NCBI RefSeq assembly: GCF_032854445.1
Contig: NC_088302.1
Coordinates: 3,464,023 to 3,528,022 of the forward strand
From: Liolophura sinensis
Taxonomy: Eukaryota; Mollusca; Polyplacophora; Chitonida; Chitonidae
DNA length: 64,000 nucleotides
Direction: 5' to 3'
The notes beneath the pieces are model-generated. The model was not told the DNA's origin and ran no database searches. It saw nothing but the letters and a program-made list of their open reading frames with translations. This document shows positions 28,795-41,467 of this stretch, in pieces. Each line of letters opens with the position of its first letter. The first letter of the stretch is position 1. Made by a program: the position numbers and the translations under genes.

Positions 28795-28994
28795 ACATTT
28801 TCTGTGTGCAGTCAGCTCCCTTCAGCCTGTCCACATTCAGAATGGATGGGCCTCTTATGACTACCCAATGAGTTTGCTAAAGTGTCACAGTTATTCTTCA
28901 AGGCTTGCAGATTTCACACACGGTATCATCATGCTGAGCATTATTCAGCAGTGAGGTTTTGTTTACATCTAGGTTAATCTCTGCCTGAAGATTT

Positions 28995-29090
28995 TGCTTG
29001 TTTGATTGATCGGAGTTTCGCGTCGTGTTCAACATTTATTTCGGTGATATCACGACTGTGCCTACTTGTACCAGGCTGGACTCAATGCAG
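28995..29090 (-). mobile_element. Probable SINE/TE tail of another family
   Basis: TTTGATTGATCGGAGTTTCG, CGTCGTGTTCAACATTTATT, TCGGTGATATCACGAC. Read on the minus strand, the order (CGTGATATCACC, AAATAAATGTTGAACACGAC, then CGATCAATCAAA) mirrors tails common on molluscan short retroelements. Confidence 0.45.
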
Positions 29091-29299
29091 CCTCACGGAA
29101 ACACTATACCAAAGACACCCGACACGACACCCGACACGACGCCCCACACGATCACGCTATACTGATAGAATCAAAGACGTACAGCATAGAGAGTAAAATC
29201 AGTGTATCGATAGGTGCCAAATGGTCACACGCAACCGGTGAAATACCGCCTCTTGTCAATTTACCTGAGTCAGGGTGTTATTTTAACTGTTGAGGTAAA

Positions 29300-31945
29300 T
29301 AAATAGTAGCAATTTACACGCCACTCCCCACCCCCACCCCCCGCAAGATGTAGTTGTAATTGATAGCAGGTCGCTGGCCTAGAATTACTCAAAATGGTGT
29401 GTTGTCATCACATTTAACATTTGACACAGGGCCGACTAGTGCTTTGTCTATACCCCTTACGCTGAGTGACTCGATCGGGTGTCCATGAAGAAGTGTTCCG
29501 GTCAGAAGCCTTTGGGTTCAATTACACCAGCTGCACAGAAGTGCCAAGCACTGTGGCGGCTCACGCACTTAATTTTAATGTAATTTTGATGTCCTTTTCA
29601 GCTTTAGCCCGTCTTGTATATTGCATATCAAAGGAAACAAAGCCGATTTTAATTCAAGAGATGCGAGGAATTTGAGTTTTCCTGTGTTCTGCCTTAAATG
29701 ATGAATCATAAAGAAAAGAATTGGTTACATAGTATCTGGCAATGATAAACTCATGCCAGTCTCGGAACATAGACCTTTGGTGTATGTGCACTCAGAATGA
29801 CCTCGGGAAGTACGCATATATATGGAATAATAAAACACTCGTTTAGAATCATCCTTGTCAATATGCACGATTGATTTTTTCCGTCATTTTTGCGCAGTCT
29901 GGAATAACGATGAAAATCCACCCTTATGACTCACTATAATGGAGGGTAATAACAACAGTGCAATCAGCGATTCCACAATCTCACTCTAGCGATCTCCACT
30001 TACAACTTCTTCGGTCGAGAATCCTCATTGTAAGTGTGCCGCCATTGGCAAAGAACAGTGTCTGAAAGTCTGTAAAATCCCGAGTAAATGCTAAATACCT
30101 GTATGTCATTATATCTAGCAAAGGAGTGACAGTGTATAGCTAATGGGGTAGCTTTGCCTGCCTGTTGGCGAACCTTGTTCCCATCCCAGCGCACGTTGCT
30201 CTTTTCATAGAGGATCTATGCCTTGTAGGTGACGCGTACAAAGAACCCCGCGTACAAAGTGCTAAGGTAAGAACGTCTACAGCATCCAAATGTTGGTCAG
30301 GAGGAACTCTTGTGAACGGGGAGATTTCGCAATGTTGAATCAAGAGTAAACCACAGGGTAAACTTGTCTACCGCCACCACACGTGGGGCATTGTCATGGT
30401 AATAACACTTTTTATAGATACGAAAAATGTTTCACTTCAAGAGTTTGACAACTAATTGCTTTCATAATGCACTCTTGTCTAAGCCGATGGGTATTTCATG
30501 AGGCCAACAACCAAGAAAGTGCGACATAGATGTGTAATGGTTGGAGAATTTACTTTGCCTTCGCACCACACTTGTACCGGTGTTTCCCGGAAATGGAAAC
30601 ATTAGGCTTCCTAAGGGACTACTTAGCGCTGAAGGAGTTCTTCATGGCTTCCCACCAGACAATTGGATAGAATCGTCCAAATAAGAAACAAAGCGTCTAT
30701 TCTGTACATATGGGATAGAGTGCACTACCAAATACAGAATTATAGGCCCTATTAATTACTTTTTTTACACAGACATTTAATATTTTGATTTGCATTCCAG
30801 GATGGTATTACGAGATAGGACTGACAAAAACGTTGAAAAAAATCATGTATCATGTGTTCTGCGATCGCATATAGTCACAGATAGTGAATGGTTGATTTTC
30901 CAAAATTTACACCATCATGCAAATGTAACATACCAAAATCACTGGACAGAGCAGGTCGGGCCTCCGTCAAGATTTTCTCCAATTGCTGAATGTCGCTGAC
31001 AATTGAAACAAAATTTAGGGAATTAATACAAGCATGCGTCATTCAGTTTTTATACATAGTTTGTTCCACACACAGTGAGTTCTGCTCTGGTGACACATTA
31101 CATTCCGTGGTTGGCCTTAGTTACGGTAAGGATGGAAGGCATATTGAGGAAATGAACAAGCATATATACGCTATCGGTATTCAGTTTATATGTTTTGATT
31201 TCTACAAAATAAATTCAGTAAGATTTTCGTCTGCTGGATGCTGTGTCCGTTGCCGAGATTTAATATATACCTGCTGACTGTTCTCTCTCACCAAAACTCC
31301 TCGTCATCGATCCAGAGGGGCAGTGAAGCAGTTGTCGGTATATTGCAAACGTGTAAGTTAACAGATATCCATATATCGTATACATAATACGACACGTATA
31401 CAGACATGTTTCCGCTTTATTGCCACTGTGTACATGACAATGTAGAGGTAGAAATCAAGCGCGGACCGCTATATTAACATGCCTACTGAAGGGATACAGG
31501 AAATGATTACAGATGACAAACTGTGCCAGTAACAATAAGGTGTGACTTCCTGGCGTTTGTCATAATAATATATAGCGTTCTTCACTGGGAGTGTGTTGCG
31601 TGTCAGAACGGGTTCACATGAATATCGGCCGCAGTTCACCCCAAGAAAAAAAACATGAAATTCCCACTTTGCCTTGAACCTAGCTACAGTCATCCCGTAA
31701 GTGAACAAAATATTTGATAAACGGCTTATTACGGGCGTTCTGCTTAGTACAAACATTGCCATCATGTTAAGTCGCCTTGCATTATCTCAGTGTATCGAAT
31801 ATTTAATGTGTTTGGATGCAGTTTATGTGTGTTAACAATCTGGAAATAAAATTGTGCAGAGCAAGGAGCTGCCTTGGTGATACAAAGGGGTTTCGCTGCA
31901 AGCCCTTGTACAATGGCGATTGAGGGTCTGATATAGCCATTACAA
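29300..31945. other. Gene-poor stretch
   Basis: No supported gene or repeat array; only chance frames under 100 codons. A C-rich tract (CACTCCCCACCCCCACCCCC) lies at about 29323-29342. Confidence 0.5.
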
Positions 31946-31949
31946 TTGA

Positions 31950-32138
31950 AAAATAAAATAAATAAATTTATTTATCTATTTGATCGGCGTTTTACGCCGT
32001 ACTTAAGAATATTTCACTTATACGACGACGCCCAGTATTATGGTGGGAGGAAACCGGGCACGGGCAGAGCCCTGGGGAAACCCGCGACCATCCGCAGGTT
32101 GCTGCGAGACCTTCCCACGTACAGCCGGAGAAAATAAA
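31950..32138 (-). mobile_element. SINE copy, inverted
   Basis: Reverse complement of the family: TTTGATCGGCGTTTTACGCC, AAGAATATTTCACTTATACG, GGTGGGAGGAAACCGGGCAC, GACCTTCCCACGTACAGCC. The tRNA-like head is missing. Confidence 0.9.
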
Positions 32139-32807
32139 TAAATATAAGACTGGTAAGAAGACTACTATCAAAGTGATTTTTTTTATTGGGGGGGGGGGGG
32201 GGGCGTCACTATAGAAGGCTTATACATATGCATATTCCTATTGAATAATCTGACCATGTGCGTGCATAAACGAAGACAAAGGTAAATATGTACATACCGC
32301 CATGGTTAATGTTATAAAACTGGTTAATTTAGTATTTAGTAAAATGTATTTCTTACCTGTCCAGGTTGTCAGATTCCCGCAACAAACCCAATCGATCGTC
32401 GAGAGACGAGTTAGACCGACCCACAGAGAAAATACTGGAAGTTTTCTGATGAGCTGAAAGACATTATTTATTTTATTTATTTATTTATTTATTTTACTGT
32501 TGGTACAGGTCGTTTAGCTATCCTTGTCCGATTTATTGCCATGAAGGCGGACTGAAAGATTCCAGAATCGAAAAGAATCCTCCATAGGCCAAACTGTATC
32601 ACCAATAACCTGAGATACTGCTCGACATGCATGCCTCTGCTAAGAAAGGCATCGGAGTAAATCTTGTACTTTATATACGACTCCATGACATCTGTATATA
32701 TTCCACCTGTGAAATAATTGTAAAGGCCAGATTAACTAAGAATTTGCCATCACATTGCCTGAGAAAGCCACAGTACAAGGCCTAGATACAAAAGTAATTT
32801 GATGCTC
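32139..32807. other. Intergenic stretch with poly-G and TTTA tracts
   Basis: A G homopolymer of about 17 bases at 32187-32203 and a (TTTA)n tract at about 32463-32497. Otherwise nothing recognised. Confidence 0.6.
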
Positions 32808-34055
32808 TGGCTGGAAGTCTTATCTGGCTTGAGGCTGAGTAACTGTCTGTATGCCTGCAAAACTGTGTAGACCTGGAAGTTTTATCTACCTTTAGGCTCT
32901 GTCACTGTCTGTATACCTGCAAAACTTTGTAGACCTGGAAGTTTTATCTAACTTTAGGCTCTGTTACTGTCTGTATACCTGCAAAACTTTGTAGACCTGG
33001 AAGTTTTATCTGCCTTCAGGCTGAGTCACTGTCTGTATGCCTGCAAACCTTTATAGACCTGGAAGTTTTATCTAACTTTAGGCTCTGTTACTGTCTGTAT
33101 ACCTAAAAAACTTTGTAGACCTGGAAGTTTTATCTAACTTTAGGCTCTGTTACTGTCTGTATACCTGCAAAACTTTGTAGACCTGGAAGTTTTATCTAAC
33201 TTTAGGCTCTGTTACTGTCTGTATACCTGCAAAACTTTGTAGACTTGGAAGTTTTATCTGCCTTTAGACTCTGTCACTGTCTGTATACCTGCAAAACTTT
33301 GTAGACCTGGAAGTTTTATCTAACTTTAGGCTCTATTACTGTCTGTATACCTAAAAAACTTTGTAGTCCTGGAAGTTTTATCTGCCTTCTGGCTGAGTCA
33401 CTGTCTGTATGCCTGCAAAACTTTGTAGACCTGGAAGTTTTATCTGCCTTTAGGCTCTGTCACTGTCTGTATGCGTGCAAAAATTTGTAGACCTGGAAGT
33501 TTTATCTGGCTTTAGGCTCTGTCACTGTCAGAATACCTGCAAAACTTTGTAAACCTGGAAGTTTTATCTAACTTTAGGCTCTGTTACTGTCTGTATACCT
33601 AAAAAACTTTGTAGTCCTGGAAGTTTTATCTGCCTTCTGGCTGAGTCACTGTCTGTATGCCTGCAAAACTTTGTAGACCTGGAAGTTTTATCTGCCTTTA
33701 GGCTCTGTCACTGTCTGTATGCGTGCAAAACTTTGTAGACCTGGAAGTTTTATCTGGCTTTAGGCTCTGTCACTGTCAGAATACCTGCAAAACTTTGTAA
33801 ACCTGGAAGTTTTATCTAACTTTAGGCTCTGTTACTGTCTGTATACCTAAAAAACTTTGTAGTCCTGGAAGTTTTATCTGCCTTTAGGCTTTGTCACTGT
33901 CTGTAAGCCTACAAAACTTTGTATACCTGGAAGTTTTATCTGACTTTAGACTCTGTCACTGTCTGTATACCTGCAAAACTTTGTAGACCTGGATGTTTTT
34001 ATCTAACTCTAGGCTATGTCACTGTCTGCATACCTGCAAAAATTTGTATTGGGTA
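32808..34055. repeat. 62-bp minisatellite, about 20 copies
   Basis: Unit CCTGGAAGTTTTATCTAACT, TTAGGCTCTGTTACTGTCTG, TATACCTGCAAAACTTTGTA, GA. A segment of several units (near 33355-33620) recurs almost exactly at about 33600-33870, so there is higher-order duplication. Confidence 0.95.
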
Positions 34056-34179
34056 AGAAACGATATGTAAATTTGATCACACTAACAATTGGATTTAGCG
34101 TCTGCTGGTGTCATACAGAATTTTATTTTAGGTCAAGAACGAAATGAGATTACTAGCGATAGATTCTTTGATGATTGAC

Positions 34180-34845
34180 ATTAGGCTGTGTTACTGTCTG
34201 AAGGCCCACAGAACTAAACTAGATCCTTTACGAATAAACCCTGTACCATTGTCTGAGGACCAACAGAACTAAACTAGATCCTTTACGAATAAACCCTGTA
34301 CCATTGTCTGAGGACCAACAGAACTAAACTAGATCCTTTACGGATTAGCTCTGTACCATTGTGTCAAGGCCAACAGAACTAAACTAGACCCTTTACGGAT
34401 TAACTCTGTACCATTGTCTGAGGACCAACAGAACTTAACTAGATCCTTTACGGATTAGCTCTGTACCATTGTGTCAAGGCCAACAGAACTAAACTAGATC
34501 CTTAACGGATTAACTCTGTACCATTGTCTGAGGACCAACAGAACTAAACTAGATCCTTTACGGATTAACTCTGTACCATTGTCTGAGGACCAACAGAACT
34601 AAACTAGATCCTTTACGGATTAACTCTATACCATTGTGTCAAGGCCAACAGAACTTAACTAGATCCTTTACGAATAAACTCTGTACCATTGTCTGAGGAC
34701 CAACAGAACTTAACTAGATCCTTTACGGATTAACTCTGTACCATTGTGTCAAGGCCAACAGAACTAAACTAGATCCTTTACGGATTAACTCTGTACCATT
34801 GTGTCAAGGCCAACAGAACTAATCTAGATCCTTTACGTATTACTA
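34180..34845. repeat. 55-bp minisatellite, about 12 copies
   Basis: Unit CTGTACCATTGTCTGAGGAC, CAACAGAACTAAACTAGATC, CTTTACGGATTAACT. Two unit types alternate (GTCTGAGGACC and GTGTCAAGGCC). Confidence 0.95.
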
Positions 34846-35459
34846 GTAATGTGTGAGTCAAAGCTTTGAAACAGACATCCCTATACCAGCCGTCAACCAA
34901 TAAGGACGTTCCAGTTCAATAATCGCAAGGCCAATTCCCATAACAACGTATAGCACAGGGAATTTGTATTATTTGTGGGTCAGGAAAGGCTGTGCCGCTG
35001 TCCGGAGATCTGTGCTTGGTGTACGATCAGGAATGATATGTGACTTACTGGATTCTTTGACGATTGGTTTCAGGCTCTGCCATTGCCTGAAGGCCTGTAG
35101 AACTTTGTACACCGTCAAAAAGAACGTGGTGAAGCACATGCGAAGATCACTGTTGTCCAAATCTAACCATTCGTTGCTAAAAAAAAAGGCGACAGAGAAA
35201 CTTCACAACACCGTACTGCGTGTTCATCTAAGTGATAATTAATATTACCAGTATCCCTGTTCTGTTTTGAAGGATTCCTATTAATTTAGGCTTCAAAACA
35301 GACATCCCTGTACCAGCCCTCATTCAATATGAACGCAGGACCAATACCCAAAACGATTTTTAGCATAAACCACCAAAGGACTAAAGTATATACAGCACAA
35401 ATTTAGGATGGGATCTTAGAAAGAGAAGCAATTAACAGTTTCGAATTATGTTGTAACTG
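34846..35459. other. Intergenic stretch, nothing recognised
   Basis: CATCCCTGTACCAGCCCTCA near 35302 resembles CATCCCTATACCAGCCGTCA near 34877, so the flank of the 55-bp array is itself duplicated once. No gene is seen. Confidence 0.5.
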
Positions 35460-35670
35460 ATTTATTTATTGATTTGATTTATCTTTTCACTTATTCCACG
35501 GCGGCCAGCATTATGGTGGGAAGAATCCGGGCAGAGCCCGGCGAAAACTCGCAACCATTTGTAGGTAGCTGGTAGATCTTCACACGTACAGGAGAGGAAG
35601 CCATCATGAGCTCGACTTGAATGACAGCGATCGCATTGTCGAGACGCTCCTGTGTCATTACGCCAACACG
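35460..35670 (-). mobile_element. SINE copy, inverted, near full length
   Basis: Reverse complement of the family from TTTATTTATTGATTTGATTT through GCATTATGGTGGGAAGAATC and into the head region (GACGCTCCTGTGTCATTACG), but without the exact 5' end. Confidence 0.85.
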
Positions 35671-35701
35671 TTATCTAGCAGGCCACTATGATATTATAGA
35701 A

Positions 35702-35854
35702 AATTTATTTATTTATTTGATTGGTGTTTTATGCCGCATTCAGGGAGATCACTTATACCACGGCGGCCAGCATTATGATGGGAGGAAACCGGGCAGAGTC
35801 CGGAGGAAATCCACGCCTACCCGCAGGTTGCTGCAAGACCTTCCCGCTTACAGC
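35702..35854 (-). mobile_element. SINE fragment, inverted
   Basis: TTTATTTATTTGATTGGTGT, GCCAGCATTATGATGGGAGG, GACCTTCCCGCTTACAGCC. It lies about 30 bp from the preceding SINE, in the same orientation. Confidence 0.88.
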
Positions 35855-36119
35855 CGATATTATAGAAAGGCGGATGGAATGTTCTACGCGAATGAATGAA
35901 AATATTATTAAAATCATGCAACGTGCTGATATATAAGTTGCCAACAATCAAACTATATTTATGCATCTCAGTTGCGATATGATTGCAAATGTCCATATAT
36001 CCAACGTAGCGATCTAATTCAACACGATGGATATACAGCTCCCAGCCCCGATGTGAAACGTTATTCTTGGATCACTTTCTCAAGAGGCTCTGTTTCTTTG
36101 AGTATATGATATTGAAATT

Positions 36120-36350
36120 TTCGTCACTATGCTTACATGTTTGACCATCGTCACTATGCTTCCATGTTTGACCGTCGTCCCTATGCTTCCATGTTTCACC
36201 ATCGTCACTATGCTTCCATGTTTCACCATCGTCACTATGCTTCCATGTTTCACCATCGTCCCTATGCTTCCATGTTTCACCATCGTCACTATGCTTCAAT
36301 GTTTCACCATCGTCACTATGCTTCCATGTTTCACCATGGAGCATTGCACA
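36120..36350. repeat. 27-bp minisatellite, 8-9 copies
   Basis: Unit CACTATGCTTCCATGTTTCA plus CCATCGT. As 27 is divisible by 3, all frames stay open on both strands (for example MVKHGSIVT repeated on the minus strand). No evidence of coding beyond that. Confidence 0.93.
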
Positions 36351-36841
36351 CATTTTGTATTCGACATGAAGAAGTTCATTATATTTAGTTCTGTGGATAC
36401 AAAGCACGTCTTCACACTGCCTTCCAGTTACAATGGGTCAGACAGCAGTTACAGGATTGCTATAACCAGCAATGCATGGATCTAGCACACCCGATGCCCC
36501 ACCACCCTTCTCGTCACAACCTTACTTTTCATTAAATTACTGGTAAAAGCAGTTATGAAATATGTTGATATCGATTGAAAGATTGAACATTTGTAACCAA
36601 TGTGTGGGACATCCGGTTTGCAACAATGCTGCTTATGATTGGTCATTTGCGGGCTCTTGACTGACAGTGTGGAAAGGTCTATCGCGATCAGTAAACTGGA
36701 TATGACTGATTCTTGCCCTGACATAACTGATTTGCTCCCCCTGCTCCCCCACAATCCTTGCTCATCCTGGACGACCGACTTACCTGTTAGCGGCGTTGAT
36801 CAGGTACACGGACAGAGCGGAGGCGTACTTCACACAGTTAC

Positions 36842-36954
36842 CCCCGAATCACCTCCACTTCCTGCTCCAGGAATTTAGAATCCCGCTCTCTGTTCCCAAC
36901 CTGCTGGAGTTTGGTGTAAAGTCGTGCGAGCTGCATGTTCAGGTCACGTAATAT
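36842..36954 (-). CDS. Possible coiled-coil exon, minus strand, gene unknown
   Basis: After a minus-strand acceptor GTGTTGCAG the frame reads ILRDLNMQLARLYTKLQQ, then VGNRERDSKFLEQEVEVIRG, a clear heptad-like helix, to a possible donor CGGG|GTAACT. A much stronger donor, AACAG|GTAAGT, follows at 36784. Between the two donors a +1 frame reads NCVKYASALSVYLINAAN, so the real exon may be 36784-36954 with a one-base discrepancy in a run of five G. That would mean a sequencing error or a disabled copy. No partner exons were found. Upstream on this strand lies a 1.9-kb array built from this acceptor's surroundings. Confidence 0.35.
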
Positions 36955-37965
36955 CTGCAACACGCAACAACGAATAACCTGATTTGAGTTCGTCACGTAA
37001 TATCTGAAACACACAGCAATAGCTGATTTAAGTGTGTTACGCTCTGGCCGTACGTAGGAAGGTCTGTCAGCAACCTACGAATTGTCGTGGGTATCCCCTG
37101 TGCTCTGCCCGGTTTCCTCCCACCATAATGCTGGCCGCCCGTCGTGTAAGTGAAATATTCTTGACGGTGTAAAACACCAATTAAGTAAAATAAAATAAAT
37201 AAGTTTGTTACGTAATATCTGAAACATGTAATAGAGATAACCTGGTTTAAGTTTGTCACGCAATATCTGAAACATGTAACAGAGATAACCTGATTCAAGT
37301 CTGTCACGTAATATCTGAAACATATAATAGAGATAAACTGGTTTAAGTTCGCCACGTAATATTTGAAACACGTAACAACGATAACCTGGTTTTAAGTTCA
37401 CCACGTAATACCTAAACCACGCAACAACGATAACCTGATTTAAGTTATTCACGTAATTTCTAAAACATGTAATAGAAATAACTTGGTTTAAGTTTGTCAC
37501 ACAATATCTGAAACATGTAATAGAAATAACTTGGTTTAAGTTTTGTCACACAATATCTGAAACATGGTAATAGAAATAACTTGGTTTAAGTTTGTCACAC
37601 AATATCTGAAACATGTAATAGAAATAACTTGGTTTAAGTTTGTCACGCAATATCTGAAACGTGTAATAGAAAAAACTTGGTTTAAGGTTGTCACGTAATA
37701 TCTAAAACATGCAACGGAGATAATCTTTTTTACCTTTGTCACTTAATATCTGAAACACGTATTAGCGATTAGCTGATTGCCACGTAACATCTTAATAACT
37801 CAGCAGTGATAACCTGATTTAAGTTTGTCGCGTAATATCTGAAACACGTAATAGAGAAAACCTGGTTTAAGTTTGTCACGTAATATCTGAAACACACAGC
37901 AATAACAAGCTGATTAAAATGGAAGTTAATATAACATATCCTAGTGGTAGCTATATTAAAACTTA
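36955..37965. repeat. 48-bp minisatellite, array A, about 17 copies
   Basis: Minus-strand unit: ACATGTTTCAGATATTACGT, GACAAACTTAAACCAGGTTA, TCTCTATT. TTTCAG|ATATTACGTGAC mirrors the acceptor and first codons of the candidate exon at 36954 (TTGCAG|ATATTACGTGACCTGAAC). The minus strand is open in repeat frames (NLNQVISITCFRYYVT). A SINE interrupts it at 37041-37202. Confidence 0.93.
37041..37202 (+). mobile_element. SINE inserted inside the 48-bp array
   Basis: CTCTGGCCGTACGTAGGAAG through GTTTCCTCCCACCATAATGC to an AAATAAATAAG tail. Flanked by AAGTGTGTTACG and AAGTTTGTTACG, consistent with a target-site duplication but also with two adjacent array units. Confidence 0.9.
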
Positions 37966-38029
37966 TCACCTAATACCAGTAACACAGACAAATATACCCT
38001 GGAACCAGACTGTACGTAACGCGTGAAAG

Positions 38030-38885
38030 TCACAACAGCGATAACCTGATTAAAGCTTGACACGTGATACTGAAACTATCACCAGCGATCACCTGATTAA
38101 AGCTTAACTCGTGATACCTGAAACAATCACCAGCGATCACCTGATTAAAACTTAACTCGTGATACCTGAAACAATCACCAGCGATCACCTGATTAAAGCT
38201 TAACTCGTGATACCTGAAACTATCACCAGCGATAACCTGATTAAAGCTTGACACGTAAAACCTGAAACAATCACCAGCGATAACCTGATTAAAGCTTAAC
38301 TCGTGATACCTGACATACACAATCTACGATACTTTAATCAGCGATAACCTGATTAAAGACTGACACGTGATACCTGAAACTATCACCAGTGATAACCAGA
38401 TTAAAGCTTGACACGTAATACCTAAAACAATCACCAGCGATAACCAGATTAAAGCTTAACTCGTGATACCTGAAACTATCACCAGCGATCACCTGATTAA
38501 AGCTTGACACGTAATACCTGAAACAATCACCACCGATAACCTGATTAAAGCTTAACTCGTGATACCTGAAACAATCACTAGCGATAACCTGATTAAAGAC
38601 AGACACGTGATACCTGAAACAATCACCAGTGATAACCAGATTAAAGCTTAACTCGTGATTTCTGAAACTATCACCAGCGATAACCTGATTAAAGCTTAAC
38701 TCGTGATACCTGAAACTATCACCAGCGATAACCTGATTAAAGCTTGACACGTAATACCTGAAACAATCACCAGTGATAATTTTATGAAAGCTTGACATGT
38801 GATACCTGAAACAATCACCAGTGATAACCAGATTAAAGCTTGACACGCGATACCTAAAACGCGCAGTAATGATAACCAGACCAAA
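38030..38885. repeat. 48-bp minisatellite, array B, about 18 copies
   Basis: Diverged subfamily of array A. Minus-strand unit: TTTCAGGTATCACGTGTCAA, GCTTTAATCAGGTTATCGCT, GGTGATTG. The minus-strand open frame reads SFNQVIAGDCFRYHEL repeatedly. The 65-bp gap from array A contains degenerate units. Confidence 0.93.
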
Positions 38886-41465
38886 CCAAATGGCAACAAA
38901 AGTGAAAAGTGTGCTGAGCGTTAGTAGAGCTTCTTCATTGCCTCCGCCTGTATCCTTTTATCGACCATCGCGATTGTGTTATATCCACATGTGTTTATCT
39001 AGTCTCTTTATGCCTATGTTCATATCTACTGTACCATTTGAATCTTTGCCACTCTTTGTGTATTGTGTCGGTTTGTGAACACTTCACTGTTCTGATTATT
39101 AAGTAACGTCGATAAGCTACATATATAATGTGTGTGTCTGAAAATGTTTATTGGTCAAAATACATTTTAATGTGACAACACTTCATGTAAGCTGCAACTG
39201 CTTGTATCGGTCTGCAAAAATGTTTCCCATCGAACGCAGTAATGGAAAACAATGATGCAGGACGCGCGCTCGTGTGCTAATTACCGGGTCGAATGCTAAA
39301 ATTTGACAGTGACAAAACGTTTTGGCCGGAAAATGTTAACACCATATCAGCTATCGTGCTCAGATCAAAGAACGGAGAGAGTACATATTCCCAATTCTAT
39401 ACGTCTGTAAGCAGGAATGGTAGCTGATACTCGGGCACATGTTCATTTGACCAGTTGAAGACAATACCGGTATCTGGTTGGATAGTCTGCAGTGCTTGCT
39501 GAAAACATCAGTATCGTAGATTGTGTATGTCATACGTTTTATTGTAAACAAATTTCCCCGAACAAACTTTGGCTAATTGCGGCTTTGGGCGAGGCCGATG
39601 TCTTAAGTAAGCATTATGTGTAAAAGTTGTATTGTTGGAAGAGGGTGAGATATTTAAGCTGCTACAATGCTGGATGACAAGAACATGTTGTGGCTTATAC
39701 ATTGTAAAGGCATTCAATTACGGCGCTGTGTAACTCGGGTCAATAGAACGTGGCTGTTTAGGAGCGAAACCAAGACAACGGGATGTTCCATAAACATTAT
39801 ATTCCTGTAAGACGTCTCTGTCTTTTTTTTTTTCAAATTCTAACCATCGCCTGTCGATCAGTGTGCAAGGGCAATTAAGTCTTGTGTGGTATCCCATGCA
39901 AGGGAATTGCCATCCTCTAGAAAAATGATGATTAAAAAGCGTAAATGTAAGTCAGAAACCAGGAACCTTGTCCTGCTTAGTCTCTTAGCGATAGTCTCCC
40001 AAGACATGCAGCATTCAGCTGGCACCCTGTATTTGTCTGTTGCATAGCTACATTAGCCTAGTGCAAAAACACTTGAATAAGTGAATGATTATGGCTTCAC
40101 GTCACTCCGACAATATTGCAGCCATATAACCACTGTCTTTTGAAGCTAAGGTGGAAGATGGAACAATCAGGCGGTAATTATTTTACGACACCCTGCTTGG
40201 ATGACTGGTATATTGCGGGATTGTCCAATTTGATTCTTTAGTATTAATATACAGATGAAACTTATTTGTCCATGTACAGATGTTTCAATCAAACGAGGCG
40301 CGAACCAATCAAACCTAGCCTTTGCAAAGGGAATGTGTAGACCCCCGCTCTCATTGTTAGTCTTGGTGACAAAAGGCGAACAAAGACGCTCGTGTGACGG
40401 TTTGTGCCCTCAGATGCTCATTGAATACCATTCATTTTCTGTCGATATGGTACGCATATCTGTACGAAACCTTGGGATCGATGTCATTCAAAAACGGTTT
40501 CAATGACAAGTTCAGTGATATACCGGTGCATTCCATTACCTGAGAATAGTCTGCTGGTATTGGCTCAACATATCGTGTAATGTATAATTCAATGCAGGTA
40601 TATCAAACTAAAGTTTTAGTCCTTCATTCTTTCTGAAATGCCATATGTATTGCAATGTAGTTGTCCCTGAATGGTTTTAGCGGATTTATCAAATTCAGCT
40701 TCTTTGTTTTTCAATCTTTAATTGCCTTCCTTCAGAATCGATGTGGCCCAGGATTCCTAGTGAAAACTCTTGCCCCGGGCTTGTGACTCTGCTATAAACA
40801 GTAAAGTAGCTTGAATTCCATATATAGGAAGGCTGATTGCAACTGTATCGCCTGACGTAAGCGTACAGGTGTGAAATGTAGCATACATTTGTCAGGGATG
40901 AAGAGTTCCTGGTGGAGCAGGGTATGAACCCCAAAAATAACGATTTAACAACTGGTAACAAACGACTTCACCCTGCTTGAACCCAAAGTCTTTCTGCAGA
41001 GTGTGCCGACACGAATTACCCAATTACCCCTGGAGAGTGTTAGCCGGAAGTCGGTAATCGATGTCCTTAAGCACCTTAGCCGTAGCTACTCTGGCTTACT
41101 AATTACATTGTAAGACAGACTGGTCTCTAGGTAATGGGCCGTGCTAACGAACTACACCGACGGTACCAACAATGACACTCTACTGCTGGATGCGATAAGC
41201 CAAGCTGTCATTGTTCGCTTGTTATCGCCTATGTTTGAACAACGCGGATTTGAACAGTGAACAACCACACAACTACATACTATCTCAAAGCTAGCATATC
41301 ACCATTTTAACTTCGAGTTAAAGAAATTACATGTACATAAGTAAGTTCATATTTTGACACAAGAAATATATTTGAAATCGGCTCTTGGTCATGATAGTAG
41401 CTTTCGACTCGTGTCTCAATGAAAGATGATATCCAAAATTGTCCAATAACAATGCGACAACAACA
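38886..41465. other. Gene-poor stretch
   Basis: No supported gene. GTGAATGATTATGGCTTCAC, GTCACTCCGACAATATTGCA, GCCATATAAC at about 40081-40130 resembles a common molluscan SINE/MITE core. Chance frames only. Confidence 0.5.
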
Positions 41466-41467
41466 CA

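Noticed and set aside
36993-38899. Minus-strand repeat proteins (NLNQVISITCFRYYVT, SFNQVIAGDCFRYHEL)
   Set aside because: The 48-bp unit is divisible by 3, so open frames are automatic. The units contain acceptor-like TTTCAG, which points to an intron-derived array.
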